A stretch of DNA of 64,000 nucleotides from Palleronia aestuarii (GCF_003253995.1 NZ_QKZL01000016.1:1-64000); one strand, 5' to 3'; shown: positions 18,682-27,682, counted from the first letter of the stretch. The notes: generated by a model not told the origin, from the letters alone. Translations and numbers: made by a program.

Positions 18682-19403
18682 GCCTGCGGGTCGAAAGTCT
18701 GGGGCTGGTCTTGCCGCGGGCCGATCGCCAGCCGGTCCGTCTTCTCGACGGTATCTCCTTCACGCTTGGCCGTGGCGAGATCCTGGGCATCGCGGGACGG
18801 TCGGGCGCAGGCAAGAGCCTCGTGGCCGCCGCCCTCGCGGGCATACTGCCTGCCGGTGCGAGGCGCGCGGGACGGATCACCGTGGACGGCCAGGCGCCAC
18901 GGCCACGCGACATCGCGCTCGCACCCCAGAGGCTCGACGCGCTCGATCCCCTCGCGCCGATCGGTCGCCAACTCCGCCGCCTCGCCCGCGGTCGGCGTGA
19001 TCCCGGAGGTTTCCTCGACCATGTCGGTCTGTCCCGGAACGTCGCGAGACTCTATCCGCACATGCTCTCGGGCGGCATGGCGCGCCGTGCGCTCCTTGCC
19101 ACGTCGCTCGCAAGCGGTGCGGATTGGATCGTCGCCGACGAGCCGACCGTCGGACTCGATCCGGACGCGGCCGATCATGTCATGTCGCTCCTGGGCCGCC
19201 TCGCGCAGGATGGACGCGGGTTCGTCGTCGTGAGCCACGACCTGACCCGTCTTACGCGTATTTCGGATCGGGTGCTGATCCTCGAGAATGGCCATCCGGT
19301 GGAGATCGCGCCGGCCGACGCCTTCACCGGTGACGGGACCGCGCTCTCGACGGTCTTCTCGCGGACCCTGTGGCGCGCCCAGCTTCCCGATACGGTATGC
19401 TGA
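18678..19403 (+). CDS. nikD: Nickel ABC transporter ATPase NikD
   Basis: Cytoplasmic ATPase of 241 residues. Walker A is GRSGAGKSL (usual Ser/Thr after Lys present, then Leu), signature LSGGMARRALLAT, Walker B WIVADEPTVGLDP, and the switch His is in VVVSHDLTRL. GTG at 18678 overlaps the nikC stop (GTGA). It is shorter at the C-terminus than oligopeptide DppD, as is usual for NikD. It pairs with NikE. Confidence 0.86.
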   Translation: MSLRVESLGLVLPRADRQPVRLLDGISFTLGRGEILGIAGRSGAGKSLVAAALAGILPAGARRAGRITVDGQAPRPRDIALAPQRLDALDPLAPIGRQLRRLARGRRDPGGFLDHVGLSRNVARLYPHMLSGGMARRALLATSLASGADWIVADEPTVGLDPDAADHVMSLLGRLAQDGRGFVVVSHDLTRLTRISDRVLILENGHPVEIAPADAFTGDGTALSTVFSRTLWRAQLPDTVC

Positions 19404-20029
19404 GCGCCGAACGGATCGGTCATGCCTTCGGGGGCAGTCCCGTCCTTTCCGAAGCAAGCCTCGCGCTCGGCGCGGGAGAGATCGTCGGGCTTGGCGGAAT
19501 GTCGGGCAGCGGGAAGAGCACGCTCGGACGCATCCTCGGCGGACATCTCGTGCCGCAATCCGGTCGAGTCCGGCTCGACGGCGCCCCTCTTCCGCCGCCC
19601 GGGGTCGGGCGTCCCGCACCCGTGCAATACGCGCCCCAGGCCGCGGAACTCGCGGTCGATCCGCGCTGGCGGATCGGGCGCATTCTTGCCAATGGCGGCA
19701 CGCCGGACCCGGAGGCGATCGCGGCCCTCGGCGTGGCGCCCGCCTGGACGGATCGGCATCCGTCGGAACTCTCTGGCGGTGAGCTTGCCCGGGTATCGCT
19801 CGCCCGGTTCTTCCATCCCGGGCTGCGCGCGCTCGTCTGCGACGAGATCACCGCGCAACTCGATGCGCTCGAGCAGGCAGCCCTGCTCGAGCGGCTGACA
19901 GGGGTGGCCCGCCGGCGGGGTCTGGCTCTCCTCCTCGTTAGCCACAGTGCAGGATTGCGGGCGCGATATTGCGACCGCTCGCTCATCCTTACGGAGGGTC
20001 GGCTCGTTCCGGAGGCGATGCCGCGTTGA
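19397..20029 (+). CDS. nikE: Nickel ABC transporter ATPase NikE
   Basis: Second ATPase, 210 residues. Walker [10 protein letters not shown], signature [15 protein letters not shown], Walker [13 protein letters not shown], and the switch His in LLVSHSAGL. It is compact compared with NikE of enterobacteria (about 260), lacking a C-terminal extension. ATG at 19397 overlaps the end of nikD. Last gene of the nik operon; 149 bp follow before the alcohol dehydrogenase gene on the same strand. Confidence 0.85.
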   Translation: MLSAERIGHAFGGSPVLSEASLALGAGEIVGLGGMSGSGKSTLGRILGGHLVPQSGRVRLDGAPLPPPGVGRPAPVQYAPQAAELAVDPRWRIGRILANGGTPDPEAIAALGVAPAWTDRHPSELSGGELARVSLARFFHPGLRALVCDEITAQLDALEQAALLERLTGVARRRGLALLLVSHSAGLRARYCDRSLILTEGRLVPEAMPR

Positions 20030-20178
20030 TCCCCCGCTCGGACGGACGCGGGTCTCGCCAAGGGTGGACGCCGGGTCGAACCTGTCCGACAAGGGCGCGT
20101 GGCCGGCGCCGCGAGGGGTCTCTGCGCCATTGTGCGGGCATCGGAGATCTCCGATCGACCCGAAGAGGGAGGATCAGA

Positions 20179-21303
20179 ATGAGCACGATAACCTATCTCA
20201 CCCAGGTGGAGTTCGGCGCGGGTGCCGTCGAGACGCTCGGACCGGCGCTTGCCGATCTCGCCATCTCGCGGCCCCTCCTGATCAGTGATCGCGGGCTCGA
20301 GGCCGCGGGGCTTCCGGATCGCCTCTCTGCCTATCTCCCCGCGGGAACGCCGATGTTCCTCGATGTGCCGACGAACCCGACGGAAGAGGCGCTCGACGCG
20401 GCGCTCGATTCATACCGGCAGGGGGATTGCGACGGGATCGTGGCCCTGGGCGGCGGCTCACCGATCGACCTCGCCAAGGGGGTGGCACTCCGGGCATCAC
20501 ATCCGGGTCCGCTCGCGCAATACGCCCTGATCGAAGGGGGGCTCGCACGCATCACGTCGGAGGTCGCTCCCGTCATCGCGATCCCGACCACCTCCGGGAC
20601 CGGTGCGGAGGTCGGCCGGGCCGCCCTTCTCACGCTTTCGGATGGCCGCAAGCTCGGATTCATTAGCCCACACCTGATCCCGAAGCGGGCGATCTGCGAT
20701 CCCACGCTCACGCTCGGCCTGCCGCCCGGCCTGACGGCAGCGACGGCGCTCGACGCTCTATCGCATTGCGTGGAAACCTTGTTCTCTCCGCGCTTCAATC
20801 CGCCCGCGGAAGCGATCGCCCTCGATGGGGCACGGCGGATCTGGCTCGCCCTGCCCCGCGCTATGGAGGACGGCGGCGATCTGGACGCGCGGAGCGAACT
20901 GATGATGGGAGCCCTGCAGGGCGGCCTGACGTTCCAAAAGGGGCTCGGCGCCATACACGCGCTGAGCCATGCCCTGGGCGGTCTGAAGGAGCCGGTCCTG
21001 CACCACGGGACGCTCAACGCCCTCCTCCTGCCGCCCGTCGTACGCTTCAATGCCGACCACGTGGGCGACAAGCTCGACCGCCTCGGGCATGCGTTCGACA
21101 CGGATGGCGGTGCGGTCGCGGACGCGCTCGACGCCCTCAACCGCCGTCTGGGCATTCCCGCCTCACTGGGCGCGATGGGGGTCGATCCGGCCATTCTGCC
21201 GCTCGTCGTCGAGCGCGCGCTTGCCGATCATAGCCACGCGACGAACCCCAGGGAGGCTTCGTCTGCGGATTACCGCGCCCTTCTCGACGAGGTCATGGGC
21301 TGA
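20179..21303 (+). CDS. Iron-containing alcohol dehydrogenase family protein
   Basis: A 374-residue member of the group III alcohol dehydrogenase / maleylacetate reductase superfamily. The nucleotide site is [19 protein letters not shown], then [10 protein letters not shown]. The metal-ligand His residues lie in [16 protein letters not shown] and [15 protein letters not shown] at 20179 follows GAGGGAGGATC. The substrate is unknown; it could be a small alcohol/aldehyde, maleylacetate or hydroxy acid. It follows nikE with a gap too long for tight coupling and is convergent with the hxlR gene. Placement beside the sugar island suggests an aldehyde-reducing role, which is inference. Confidence 0.85.
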   Translation: MSTITYLTQVEFGAGAVETLGPALADLAISRPLLISDRGLEAAGLPDRLSAYLPAGTPMFLDVPTNPTEEALDAALDSYRQGDCDGIVALGGGSPIDLAKGVALRASHPGPLAQYALIEGGLARITSEVAPVIAIPTTSGTGAEVGRAALLTLSDGRKLGFISPHLIPKRAICDPTLTLGLPPGLTAATALDALSHCVETLFSPRFNPPAEAIALDGARRIWLALPRAMEDGGDLDARSELMMGALQGGLTFQKGLGAIHALSHALGGLKEPVLHHGTLNALLLPPVVRFNADHVGDKLDRLGHAFDTDGGAVADALDALNRRLGIPASLGAMGVDPAILPLVVERALADHSHATNPREASSADYRALLDEVMG

Positions 21304-21324
21304 ATGGATAGGGCTCCCGCGCGG

Positions 21325-22005
21325 TCACGCTTTCTCGGGAAGACGGAAGAGGTCGAGGACGGCACGGCCAAGCGCAGGATCGCCCGCGATGGACACGCCG
21401 GCCTCCGCCGGGAGTACGTCTGCGTAGAAGAGGGCGGCAAGGGGCGGGGCGCTCGCCGCGGCAAAGCGCAGATCGGGCGTATCCTTCTCGCCGCGGCTGA
21501 CCGGCATCTCTCCTCGTTCCAGCTCTGCGGTGAACCGGGCCGTTCCGATGGCGAAGAGCAGCGTGGCCTTCACGTCCCGGGCGGCCTCCCGGTCGAGCAT
21601 CGTGCGGAGCGACAGCATGAACGACGCGGGCGAGAGCGGAAGCGTCGGATCGTGCAGCGGCGAGGCTGCGGCCCATCGGCCGAGTTCCTGGATGATCGGC
21701 TCGGTCCGGTAGCCCCAATCGGTCAATCCGTAGAGCTGCGCGGGCGTGGGCTCGGGCGCGGTCTGGCGGCACACGATGCCGTTCGCCTCGAGCGCCACGA
21801 GCCGCTCCGTCAAGACTTTCGCGCTGATCCCCGGCAGGTTCGCACGAAGATCGGTGAAGCGCCGCGGCCCGAACATCATCTCGCGAACGATCAGCAACGA
21901 CCATCGCTCGCCCAGCAATTCCAGCCCGAAGGCCGTGCCGCATGCATCGCCGTACCATCTGCCATGGGGCCGAAGGTTCGAGTTGGTTTCTTTAGGTGAG
22001 TTCAT
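21325..22005 (-). CDS. HxlR-family transcriptional regulator
   Basis: A 226-residue regulator. The HxlR winged helix is evident in CGTAFGLELLGERWSLLIVR, then GPRRFTDLRANLPGISAKVL and ERLVALEANGIV. A long C-terminal part (residues ~115-226) goes beyond the roughly 110-130 residues of a simple HxlR protein and resembles an SCP2-like ligand domain found in some members. ATG at 22005 is chosen because the HxlR fold begins about 18 residues later. It has no Shine-Dalgarno site, and a promoter lies so close upstream that the mRNA may begin at the start codon. It is divergent from the TauE permease. Confidence 0.82.
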   Translation of the reverse strand: MNSPKETNSNLRPHGRWYGDACGTAFGLELLGERWSLLIVREMMFGPRRFTDLRANLPGISAKVLTERLVALEANGIVCRQTAPEPTPAQLYGLTDWGYRTEPIIQELGRWAAASPLHDPTLPLSPASFMLSLRTMLDREAARDVKATLLFAIGTARFTAELERGEMPVSRGEKDTPDLRFAAASAPPLAALFYADVLPAEAGVSIAGDPALGRAVLDLFRLPEKA

Positions 22006-22013
22006 CGTATACA

Positions 22014-22041
22014 AGAATAACGGGCCACGAAGGTCTGTCAA
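22014..22041 (-). promoter_or_regulatory. Candidate promoter of the hxlR gene, probably leaderless
   Basis: On the minus strand, consensus TTGACA (22036-22041) is followed after 16 bp by TATTCT (22014-22019), then only 8 bp to the ATG at 22005. Transcription would start at or next to the start codon. The palindrome GTATAC (22007-22012) sits between the -10 and the ATG and could be an autoregulatory site. Confidence 0.55.
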
Positions 22042-22195
22042 TCGGACGAAGCTGCCTCTCGGCGGCTCCGGCCGGCCGTGAAGATGTCCGCAGTCCCCGG
22101 CCTCGCCCCGGTCTGTCCCCCATGAATCTCGACAGCGCATCCATAACGGCGGAACCCGTCCGACCGACGTGTTCTCTCGTCCTGCGGACCGCTCC

Positions 22196-23035
22196 ATGAG
22201 TGGGTCGACATCTCTTTTCGCGGAGCCGCAGGTTCTGGCCCTGATGGCGCTTGGCCTGATCGTGGCCGGTGCGGCGATCGGGCTTCTTGCCGGGCTTTTC
22301 GGCGTCGGCGGGGGCGCGATCAGCGTTCCGGTCTTCTACCAGACGTTTCTCCTCATGGGGACACGGCCCGACATTGCCATGCCCCTCGCCGTGGGCACGT
22401 CGCTCGCGATGATCATTCCGACCTCGATCCTGTCCGCCCGGACCCATGCGGAATCGGGTGCGCTCGACATTCCGCATCTGCGCGCCTGGGCCGTGCCGGT
22501 CACCTGCGGCGTCCTTATCGGAAGCGCCGCGGCCCGCTACGCGCCCGCCGAACTCTTCCAGATCGTCTTCGTGGTGGTGGCGGGAACGAATGCCGTGAAG
22601 ATGCTCTTCGCGCGGGGTGCGTGGCAGCTTCGCGACGGGCTGCCCGGCAATCCGCTCCAAGCCGTTTATGGCGCGATCGTGGGTCTGCTGTCGGCGTTGA
22701 TGGGGATCGGCGGCGGGGCGATCTCGAACCTGATCCTCACGCTCCATGGCTGGAGCATGCATCGCGCGGTCGCGACCTCCGCTGGCGTCGGGGTGCTCAT
22801 CGCGATCCCGGGGACGATCGGCTACGTTCTCGCAGGATGGGGCAAGGCCGGCCTGCCGCACGATGCCTTTGGGTTCGTCTCCGTCGGTGCGCTGGTCCTG
22901 ACGATGCCCACCGCGATCCTGACGACGCGGCGTGGCGCGCGGCTGGCGCATCGCCTGTCGCGCGAGGTTTTGCAGCGCCTCTTCGGCCTCTTCCTGCTCG
23001 CCGTCACGATCCGCTTCCTCGTCGCACTGTTCTGA
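22196..23035 (+). CDS. TauE/SafE-family membrane permease
   Basis: Integral membrane protein of about 279 residues with eight or so hydrophobic helices, belonging to the sulfite/sulfoacetate exporter TauE/SafE (DUF81) family. The characteristic repeated motif appears twice: LLAGLFGVGGGAISVPV near the N-terminus and ALMGIGGGAISNLIL in the second half. ATG at 22196 is taken, although a GTG 27 bp upstream is also possible; neither has a strong ribosome-binding site. Substrate unknown, likely a small anion. Divergent from the HxlR gene, which may regulate it. Its stop is 4 bp from that of the convergent fdhD. Confidence 0.82.
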   Translation: MSGSTSLFAEPQVLALMALGLIVAGAAIGLLAGLFGVGGGAISVPVFYQTFLLMGTRPDIAMPLAVGTSLAMIIPTSILSARTHAESGALDIPHLRAWAVPVTCGVLIGSAAARYAPAELFQIVFVVVAGTNAVKMLFARGAWQLRDGLPGNPLQAVYGAIVGLLSALMGIGGGAISNLILTLHGWSMHRAVATSAGVGVLIAIPGTIGYVLAGWGKAGLPHDAFGFVSVGALVLTMPTAILTTRRGARLAHRLSREVLQRLFGLFLLAVTIRFLVALF

Positions 23036-23039
23036 GGGA

Positions 23040-23855
23040 TCAGGGCCGGTCGACGGGTTCCGACACGATGCGGCAGGGATCTGCGAAAAGCTCGAAACGC
23101 CCCTCCCGCGCCGATCCGGCGAGCGCGATCCCCGATGCCTCGGCGAGGCGAACCGCCTGAACGGTTGGTGCGGAGACGGCAACGAGGAGCGGCACCCGCG
23201 CCATCGCGCATTTCTGCACCAGCTCTATCGAGACCCGGCTCGTCATGACGATCGCGCCCCGTCTGCCGTCGATCCCTTCCCGCGCCAGTGCGCCGACGAG
23301 CTTGTCGAGGGCATTGTGCCGCCCGACATCCTCGCGTGCCATGACGATCGTGCCTTCCGGCCCGAGAAAGCCCGCCGCATGGACCGCGCCGGTCCGGTCA
23401 TGGAGGGATTGGTGCTGGCGCAGCGCGTCGGGCGCCCGTGCGAGCGTCGCCGCGTCGAACCGGCAATCGGCTTTAGGAAGGGTCGGCACAGAGCGCTGCG
23501 CTTCCTCGAGACTGTCGATCCCGCAGAGACCGCATCCGACCGGGCCGGCCATGTAGCGCCGACGCGCCGCAAGTCGCGCGGCCCTCTCCCCGGCAATCCA
23601 CATGCGAAGCTCGATCCCCTTCTCATGCGCGGCGATCTCCAGGCTTTCGATCTCTCCACCATGTGCGACGATGCCTTCGGTCAGGCTGAACCCCGTCGCG
23701 AGGTCCTCGAGATCCGATGGGGTCGACATGAGCACGGCCTGCGTCGTCTGCTGATAGACGAGGGCAATGGCCACTTCTTCCGCGAGATGGCGCGCAAGCC
23801 GCGTGGCATGACCGTCGCGGATCGCGAGGCCGTTCATCTTGCGCGACGTCGTCAA
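23040..23855 (-). CDS. fdhD: Formate dehydrogenase accessory sulfurtransferase FdhD
   Basis: Transfers sulfur from IscS to the molybdenum cofactor for formate dehydrogenase activation. It is 271 residues. The essential CxxC is present as C108-G-L-C111 in GPVGCGLCGID, and the family segments TGFSLTEGIV, HDRTGAVHAAGF, REDVGRHNALDKLVG and VMTSRVSIELVQK are all visible. No formate dehydrogenase structural gene or molybdenum cofactor gene is in the window, so its client is encoded elsewhere. Confidence 0.93.
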   Translation of the reverse strand: MTTSRKMNGLAIRDGHATRLARHLAEEVAIALVYQQTTQAVLMSTPSDLEDLATGFSLTEGIVAHGGEIESLEIAAHEKGIELRMWIAGERAARLAARRRYMAGPVGCGLCGIDSLEEAQRSVPTLPKADCRFDAATLARAPDALRQHQSLHDRTGAVHAAGFLGPEGTIVMAREDVGRHNALDKLVGALAREGIDGRRGAIVMTSRVSIELVQKCAMARVPLLVAVSAPTVQAVRLAEASGIALAGSAREGRFELFADPCRIVSEPVDRP

Positions 23856-24181
23856 AACTTCCCTCCGTCGAAATACACCCTGACCCGTGCCAACAGATCA
23901 ATCGCCGGACTCGTTCCGCTGTTGCCTGCCCCGTCTCCCGCGATGCACGGCAAGGACGTGGCAGACATAGGGAGAACCGGAGCCGATACGAAGACCTCCA
24001 ATACCAAGCCAGCATCACGGGATGTACGCAAAACGTCGTACGGGCAGACCGGATGACCATCCGAACTGCGAAGGCAATGTCGGTAGAACCGGCTCAGGTC
24101 TTAAAAGTTGACGCGAGTAAATCCGAGGCATACGGTTCTCCAATGGCGTCCCACAAGTGCGGCCGCTTAGGGAGGAACATT
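23856..24181. other. Intergenic region between fdhD and a sugar ABC operon
   Basis: About 325 bp separate two divergent units. A candidate promoter for the ABC operon is TTGACG (24108-24113) followed after 17 bp by TACGGT (24131-24136). An imperfect dyad with GTACG and CGTAC arms lies near 24025-24045 and could be an operator. Short frames here lack ribosome-binding sites. A good GGGAGG precedes the ATG at 24182. Confidence 0.4.
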
Positions 24182-25174
24182 ATGAATTCGATTTTCCGGC
24201 GGACCGCTATTGCGGCCGTTTTCGGTGCAGGTCTCGCCATGGCCGCGAGCGCCCAAGAGCAATCTCTGCCCGAGGATGTCAGCATCACGCTCGTACCAGG
24301 CCTGACGACGGATGCGTTCTACATTACGATGAACCGCGGCGCGCAGCTCGCTGCCGAAGCCCTCGGCATCGAGGTGAATTTCCAGGGTGCCGAGGAATTC
24401 GACCCGGTCCTGCAGACCCCGGTTCTCGACGCGGTAATCGCGCGCGGCCCCGATGCGATCCTGATCGCGCCGACCGACAGCACGCAGATGATCGAACCGC
24501 TACGCCGCGCCTCCGACGCAGGGATCCCGGTGATCACGGTGGATACCTATGTCGGCGACGGCACCTATCAGGACGGCTCGGGCGACGCCGATTTCCCGAT
24601 CTCCTACATCGCCTCCGACAACGTCCTCGGCGGTCGCATCGCGGCGCGCGCCATGGCAGAGCGGATCGACGAGGCGGGCAAGGTCTATGTCGCGCATCTG
24701 CGCCCCGGGGTCTCGACCATGGACCAACGCGAGGAGGGTTTCCGCGCCGAGATCGAGGAGAACTATCCCGATATCGAGGTGCTCGACACGCAGTACAACG
24801 AGAACGACGCGTCCCAGGCGGCCTCGCAGTTCCAGGCGGTCCTTGCACGTAACCCCGATATCAAGGGCGTCTTTGGCGCGAACCTCTTCTCCGCCCTTGG
24901 CGCGGCCAACGGGGTGGAAGGTGCCGACATGTCCGATCAGGTGACGGTGATCGCCTTCGACGCGCCGCCGAGCATCACCAACAACATCGCCTCCGGACAG
25001 GTCGATGCCGCGATCGCCCAGCATCCGGCCGAAATCGGCTATTACGGCGTGATGACGGCCTATGCCGTCCTGTCCGGGCAATCCGTCCCGACCCAGATCG
25101 GCACCGGCTTCACGGTCATCGACGCCGAGAACGTGGACAGCGACGAAGTCGCCCCGTTCATCTATTCCGAATAG
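24182..25174 (+). CDS. Sugar ABC transporter substrate-binding protein (RbsB-like)
   Basis: Periplasmic binding protein of 330 residues, type I fold. The signal peptide is MNSIFRRTAIAAVFGAGLAM with cleavage after ASA. Ligand-domain features: NRGAQLAAEALGIEVNFQGA, DAILIAPTDSTQMIEPL and VITVDTYVGDG, where Asp after VITV commonly contacts sugar. ATG at 24182 has GGGAGGAAC ahead. It is followed 9 bp later by the permease gene. Probably binds a pentose, hexose or polyol; the neighbouring enzymes suggest a rare ketose, aldose or pentitol. Confidence 0.88.
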   Translation: MNSIFRRTAIAAVFGAGLAMAASAQEQSLPEDVSITLVPGLTTDAFYITMNRGAQLAAEALGIEVNFQGAEEFDPVLQTPVLDAVIARGPDAILIAPTDSTQMIEPLRRASDAGIPVITVDTYVGDGTYQDGSGDADFPISYIASDNVLGGRIAARAMAERIDEAGKVYVAHLRPGVSTMDQREEGFRAEIEENYPDIEVLDTQYNENDASQAASQFQAVLARNPDIKGVFGANLFSALGAANGVEGADMSDQVTVIAFDAPPSITNNIASGQVDAAIAQHPAEIGYYGVMTAYAVLSGQSVPTQIGTGFTVIDAENVDSDEVAPFIYSE

Positions 25175-25183
25175 GGCGTAAGC

Positions 25184-26182
25184 ATGTTACAGATCGGCGG
25201 GGCTTCCTTCGTGAAGCCCCTACTCAACGCCTGGTCATGGCTTTTCCTGGCGCTGATCCTCGTCTTCTTCGAAGTCTACGCGCAAACGCAGACCGGGAAC
25301 ACGTTCCTCTTCCGTCTCTACTCGATCCAGTCGATCACCATCGCCGCGTCGCAGATCCTCCTCATGGCTCTGGGGCTCACCCTCGTTGTCGTGGCAGGGC
25401 ATATCGACCTCTCCATCGCCTTCTCCTCCGGCTTCGCCGCGGTGGTCATGGCGCTTGTCATCAATTTCGTCGGGTCCGATGCAGGTCTGGTCGCGTTCCT
25501 GCTCGGGGTCGTTGCAGGGCTCGCCGCCGGGGCGATCGTCGGCGTCATCAATGGCTGGCTCGTCTCTCGCCTCGACGTGCCAAGCTTCATCGGCACGCTC
25601 GGCACCTACGGGATCGCGCGCGGTGCGGCGCTCATCGTCGCGGGCGGCGCGGTGGTGTCGATCCAGAACGACGCGGCGCGGACCTTCGGCAACGGCGACG
25701 TCGCGGGCGTGCCGATTCCGGTCATCGTCGCGCTCGCCCTCGCACTTTTCTGCCACTACGTCCTGACCTACACCCGGTTCGGCGTGCATACCTATGCGCT
25801 CGGGGCCAGCCGTGCCTCGGTCGAGCGGGCGGGCGTGGACGTGAAGCGTCACCTGATGATCCTCTTCGTCCTCTCCGCGCTGACCGCGGCGGCCGGCGGG
25901 CTCGTCTATACCGGACGCTTCTCTGCGGGCGCGGCCAATGCGGGGGAGCCGGTCCTCCTCTATGCGGTGGCCGCGGTCTTCATCGGGGGGGCCTCGCTCA
26001 CCGGCGGACAGGGCACGGTGACGGGCACCGTCATCGGATCGCTGATCATCGCGGTGATCCAGTTCGGCCTCGTCTTCTCCGGCCTGCCGCCCTACTGGCA
26101 ATTCATCGCCGTGGGCCTCGTCATCATCGTCGCCGTGATCGTCGATCAGTCGCGCGACCGTATCGCGGGGGGACGATCATGA
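25184..26182 (+). CDS. Sugar ABC transporter permease (RbsC-like)
   Basis: Inner-membrane permease, 332 residues with 8-10 hydrophobic helices, ribose/xylose (BPD_transp_2) family. Typical features are HIDLSIAFSSGFAAVVMA, INGWLVSRLDVPSFIGTLGT, and near the end IGGASLTGGQGTVTGTVIGS. It forms a homodimeric channel. ATG at 25184 is 9 bp from the SBP gene stop and its own stop overlaps the ATPase start. Confidence 0.88.
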   Translation: MLQIGGASFVKPLLNAWSWLFLALILVFFEVYAQTQTGNTFLFRLYSIQSITIAASQILLMALGLTLVVVAGHIDLSIAFSSGFAAVVMALVINFVGSDAGLVAFLLGVVAGLAAGAIVGVINGWLVSRLDVPSFIGTLGTYGIARGAALIVAGGAVVSIQNDAARTFGNGDVAGVPIPVIVALALALFCHYVLTYTRFGVHTYALGASRASVERAGVDVKRHLMILFVLSALTAAAGGLVYTGRFSAGAANAGEPVLLYAVAAVFIGGASLTGGQGTVTGTVIGSLIIAVIQFGLVFSGLPPYWQFIAVGLVIIVAVIVDQSRDRIAGGRS

Positions 26183-26919
26183 CCGCGCTTCTGGAAGTCG
26201 ACGGCCTGAACAAGCGCTTCGGAGGAAACGAGGCGGTCAAGGATGTCTCCTTCACCGTGTCGCCCGGCGAATGCGTGGTGCTGGCGGGCGACAACGGGGC
26301 GGGCAAGTCGACGGTGATCAAGATGATCTCCGGCGTCTACACCCCCACGAAAGGCGAGGTCCGGTTCAAGGGTAAACGGCTGACCGGCAGTTCCCCCGAG
26401 GCGGTGCGCCGCGCCGGGATCGAGACGATCTATCAGGATCTGTCTCTCGCCGACAATCTCGATCCCGGGCTGAATCTCTATCTCGGGCGGGAGAAGATGA
26501 AGCGTGTCATGGGGATTCCCGTGCTCGACCGCGCCGGGATGCGGTCAGATGCGGCCAAGGTGATGAAGGGCCTCGGGATCGAGGTGCCGGATCCGAAGGC
26601 CGCGGTCCGGGAATTGTCGGGTGGACAGAGGCAGGCCATCGCCATCGCCCGCGCGATCCATTGGGAGGCGCAGCTCGTCATCATGGACGAGCCCACCGCG
26701 GCGCTCGGCGTTCCGGAACAGCGCGAGGTCATGGCCCTCATCGAGCGGTTGAAGGCGCGGAATGTCGGGATCATCCTCATTTCCCACAATCTACCCGATA
26801 TCTTCGCGGCCGCCGACCGGATCATCGTTCTCGCCCGCGGCGTCGTCGGCGGCAGCCGCAAGCCGTCCGAGACGACCGACGAGGAGATCGTGCGGCTGAT
26901 GATGGGCGCCGCGGCCTGA
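26179..26919 (+). CDS. Sugar ABC transporter ATPase, single domain
   Basis: A 246-residue ATPase. Walker A GDNGAGKST, signature ELSGGQRQAIAIARA, Walker B LVIMDEPTAALG, switch His in ILISHNLPDI. It corresponds to only the first half of an RbsA-type protein and resembles the single-domain FrcA/GguA-like group, unlike the two-domain ATPases at 48380 and 53122. A functional unit would be a homodimer. Starts at ATG overlapping the permease stop (ATGA). Last gene of this SBP-permease-ATPase operon. Confidence 0.88.
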   Translation: MTALLEVDGLNKRFGGNEAVKDVSFTVSPGECVVLAGDNGAGKSTVIKMISGVYTPTKGEVRFKGKRLTGSSPEAVRRAGIETIYQDLSLADNLDPGLNLYLGREKMKRVMGIPVLDRAGMRSDAAKVMKGLGIEVPDPKAAVRELSGGQRQAIAIARAIHWEAQLVIMDEPTAALGVPEQREVMALIERLKARNVGIILISHNLPDIFAAADRIIVLARGVVGGSRKPSETTDEEIVRLMMGAAA

Positions 26920-26920
26920 G

Positions 26921-26941
26921 CCGAATGGCCGGCCCATTCGG
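26921..26941. terminator. Bidirectional hairpin between convergent genes
   Basis: CCGAATGG and CCATTCGG form a perfect 8-bp stem around CCGGC, starting 1 bp after the ATPase stop and ending 15 bp before the stop of the convergent dehydrogenase gene. Its place between convergent genes supports a shared terminator, though no strong T-run follows on either strand. Confidence 0.6.
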
Positions 26942-26956
26942 GCCGACCTGTCGTCG

Positions 26957-27682
26957 TCAGATCTGCTGGCTGCGCGGCAGGATCACCAGATCGCGGATGG
27001 TTACGTTGCGGGGCCGGGTGAGCATGAACATCACCGCCTCCGCCACGTCCTCCGAGCGCAGTCCCTCTCCGGCGTCGGCCTTGCGGTCGATCTCCGCGGG
27101 ATCGGAGATACCCCAGAGATCGTTCAGGACGACGCCCGGCGCGACGGCCATGACGCGCACATCGTTCTTTCCCACCTGCTGGCGTAGAGAATGGACGAGC
27201 CCCTGCACCGCATGTTTCGTCGGGCTGTAGACTGGCTCCCACGGGATCATCTGGTGTCCGGCCACGGAACTCGTCACGAGGATATCGCCCTGCCCGCGCT
27301 CGATCATGCCGGGCAGGACGCGACGCACGAGGCTAAAGACGCCGAGGATATTCGTGCGGATCACCCGCTCGATCTGATCCGGGTCGGCCTCGATCAGATC
27401 GCCGCCGAGATAGATGCCGGCATTCGGCATCACGATGTCGAGCGGACCCAAGGCGTCCTCCGCCGCATCGACCATCGCATCGACACCGCCGGGAGCGGCG
27501 ACATCGGCCGTGATCGCCACCGCGTTGTCGCCGATCTCCGCCACCGCCCGCTCGAGCTTCTCGGTAGAGCGTGCGGCGAGCCCGACCCGCGCGCCCGCCT
27601 TCGCGAGAAGCCGCGCGGTTTCGAGCCCGATCCCGGTGCTCGCTCCGGTCACAAGCACCGTCTTTCCCGTCAGTTCCGTCAT
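26957..27682 (-). CDS. Short-chain dehydrogenase, ribitol-dehydrogenase-like
   Basis: An NAD(P)-dependent SDR of 241 residues. Cofactor motif TGASTGIG, PNAG variant of NNAG in IVMPNAGIYLGGD, catalytic Tyr/Lys in PVYSPTKHA. The C-terminal RPRNVTIRDLVILP and the GDILVTSSVAG and PWEPVY segments closely recall Klebsiella ribitol 2-dehydrogenase and its paralogue at 45901. It likely oxidises a polyol to a ketose, or the reverse. ATG at 27682 follows GGGAGGAC. It is downstream of the small gene at 27717 on the same strand (34 bp gap). Confidence 0.82.
   Translation of the reverse strand: MTELTGKTVLVTGASTGIGLETARLLAKAGARVGLAARSTEKLERAVAEIGDNAVAITADVAAPGGVDAMVDAAEDALGPLDIVMPNAGIYLGGDLIEADPDQIERVIRTNILGVFSLVRRVLPGMIERGQGDILVTSSVAGHQMIPWEPVYSPTKHAVQGLVHSLRQQVGKNDVRVMAVAPGVVLNDLWGISDPAEIDRKADAGEGLRSEDVAEAVMFMLTRPRNVTIRDLVILPRSQQI

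Noticed and set aside
22169-22195. Alternative GTG start for the TauE-like permease
   Set aside because: Neither start has a strong ribosome-binding site, but the ATG at 22196 gives the usual short N-terminus before the first helix; kept as a possibility only.
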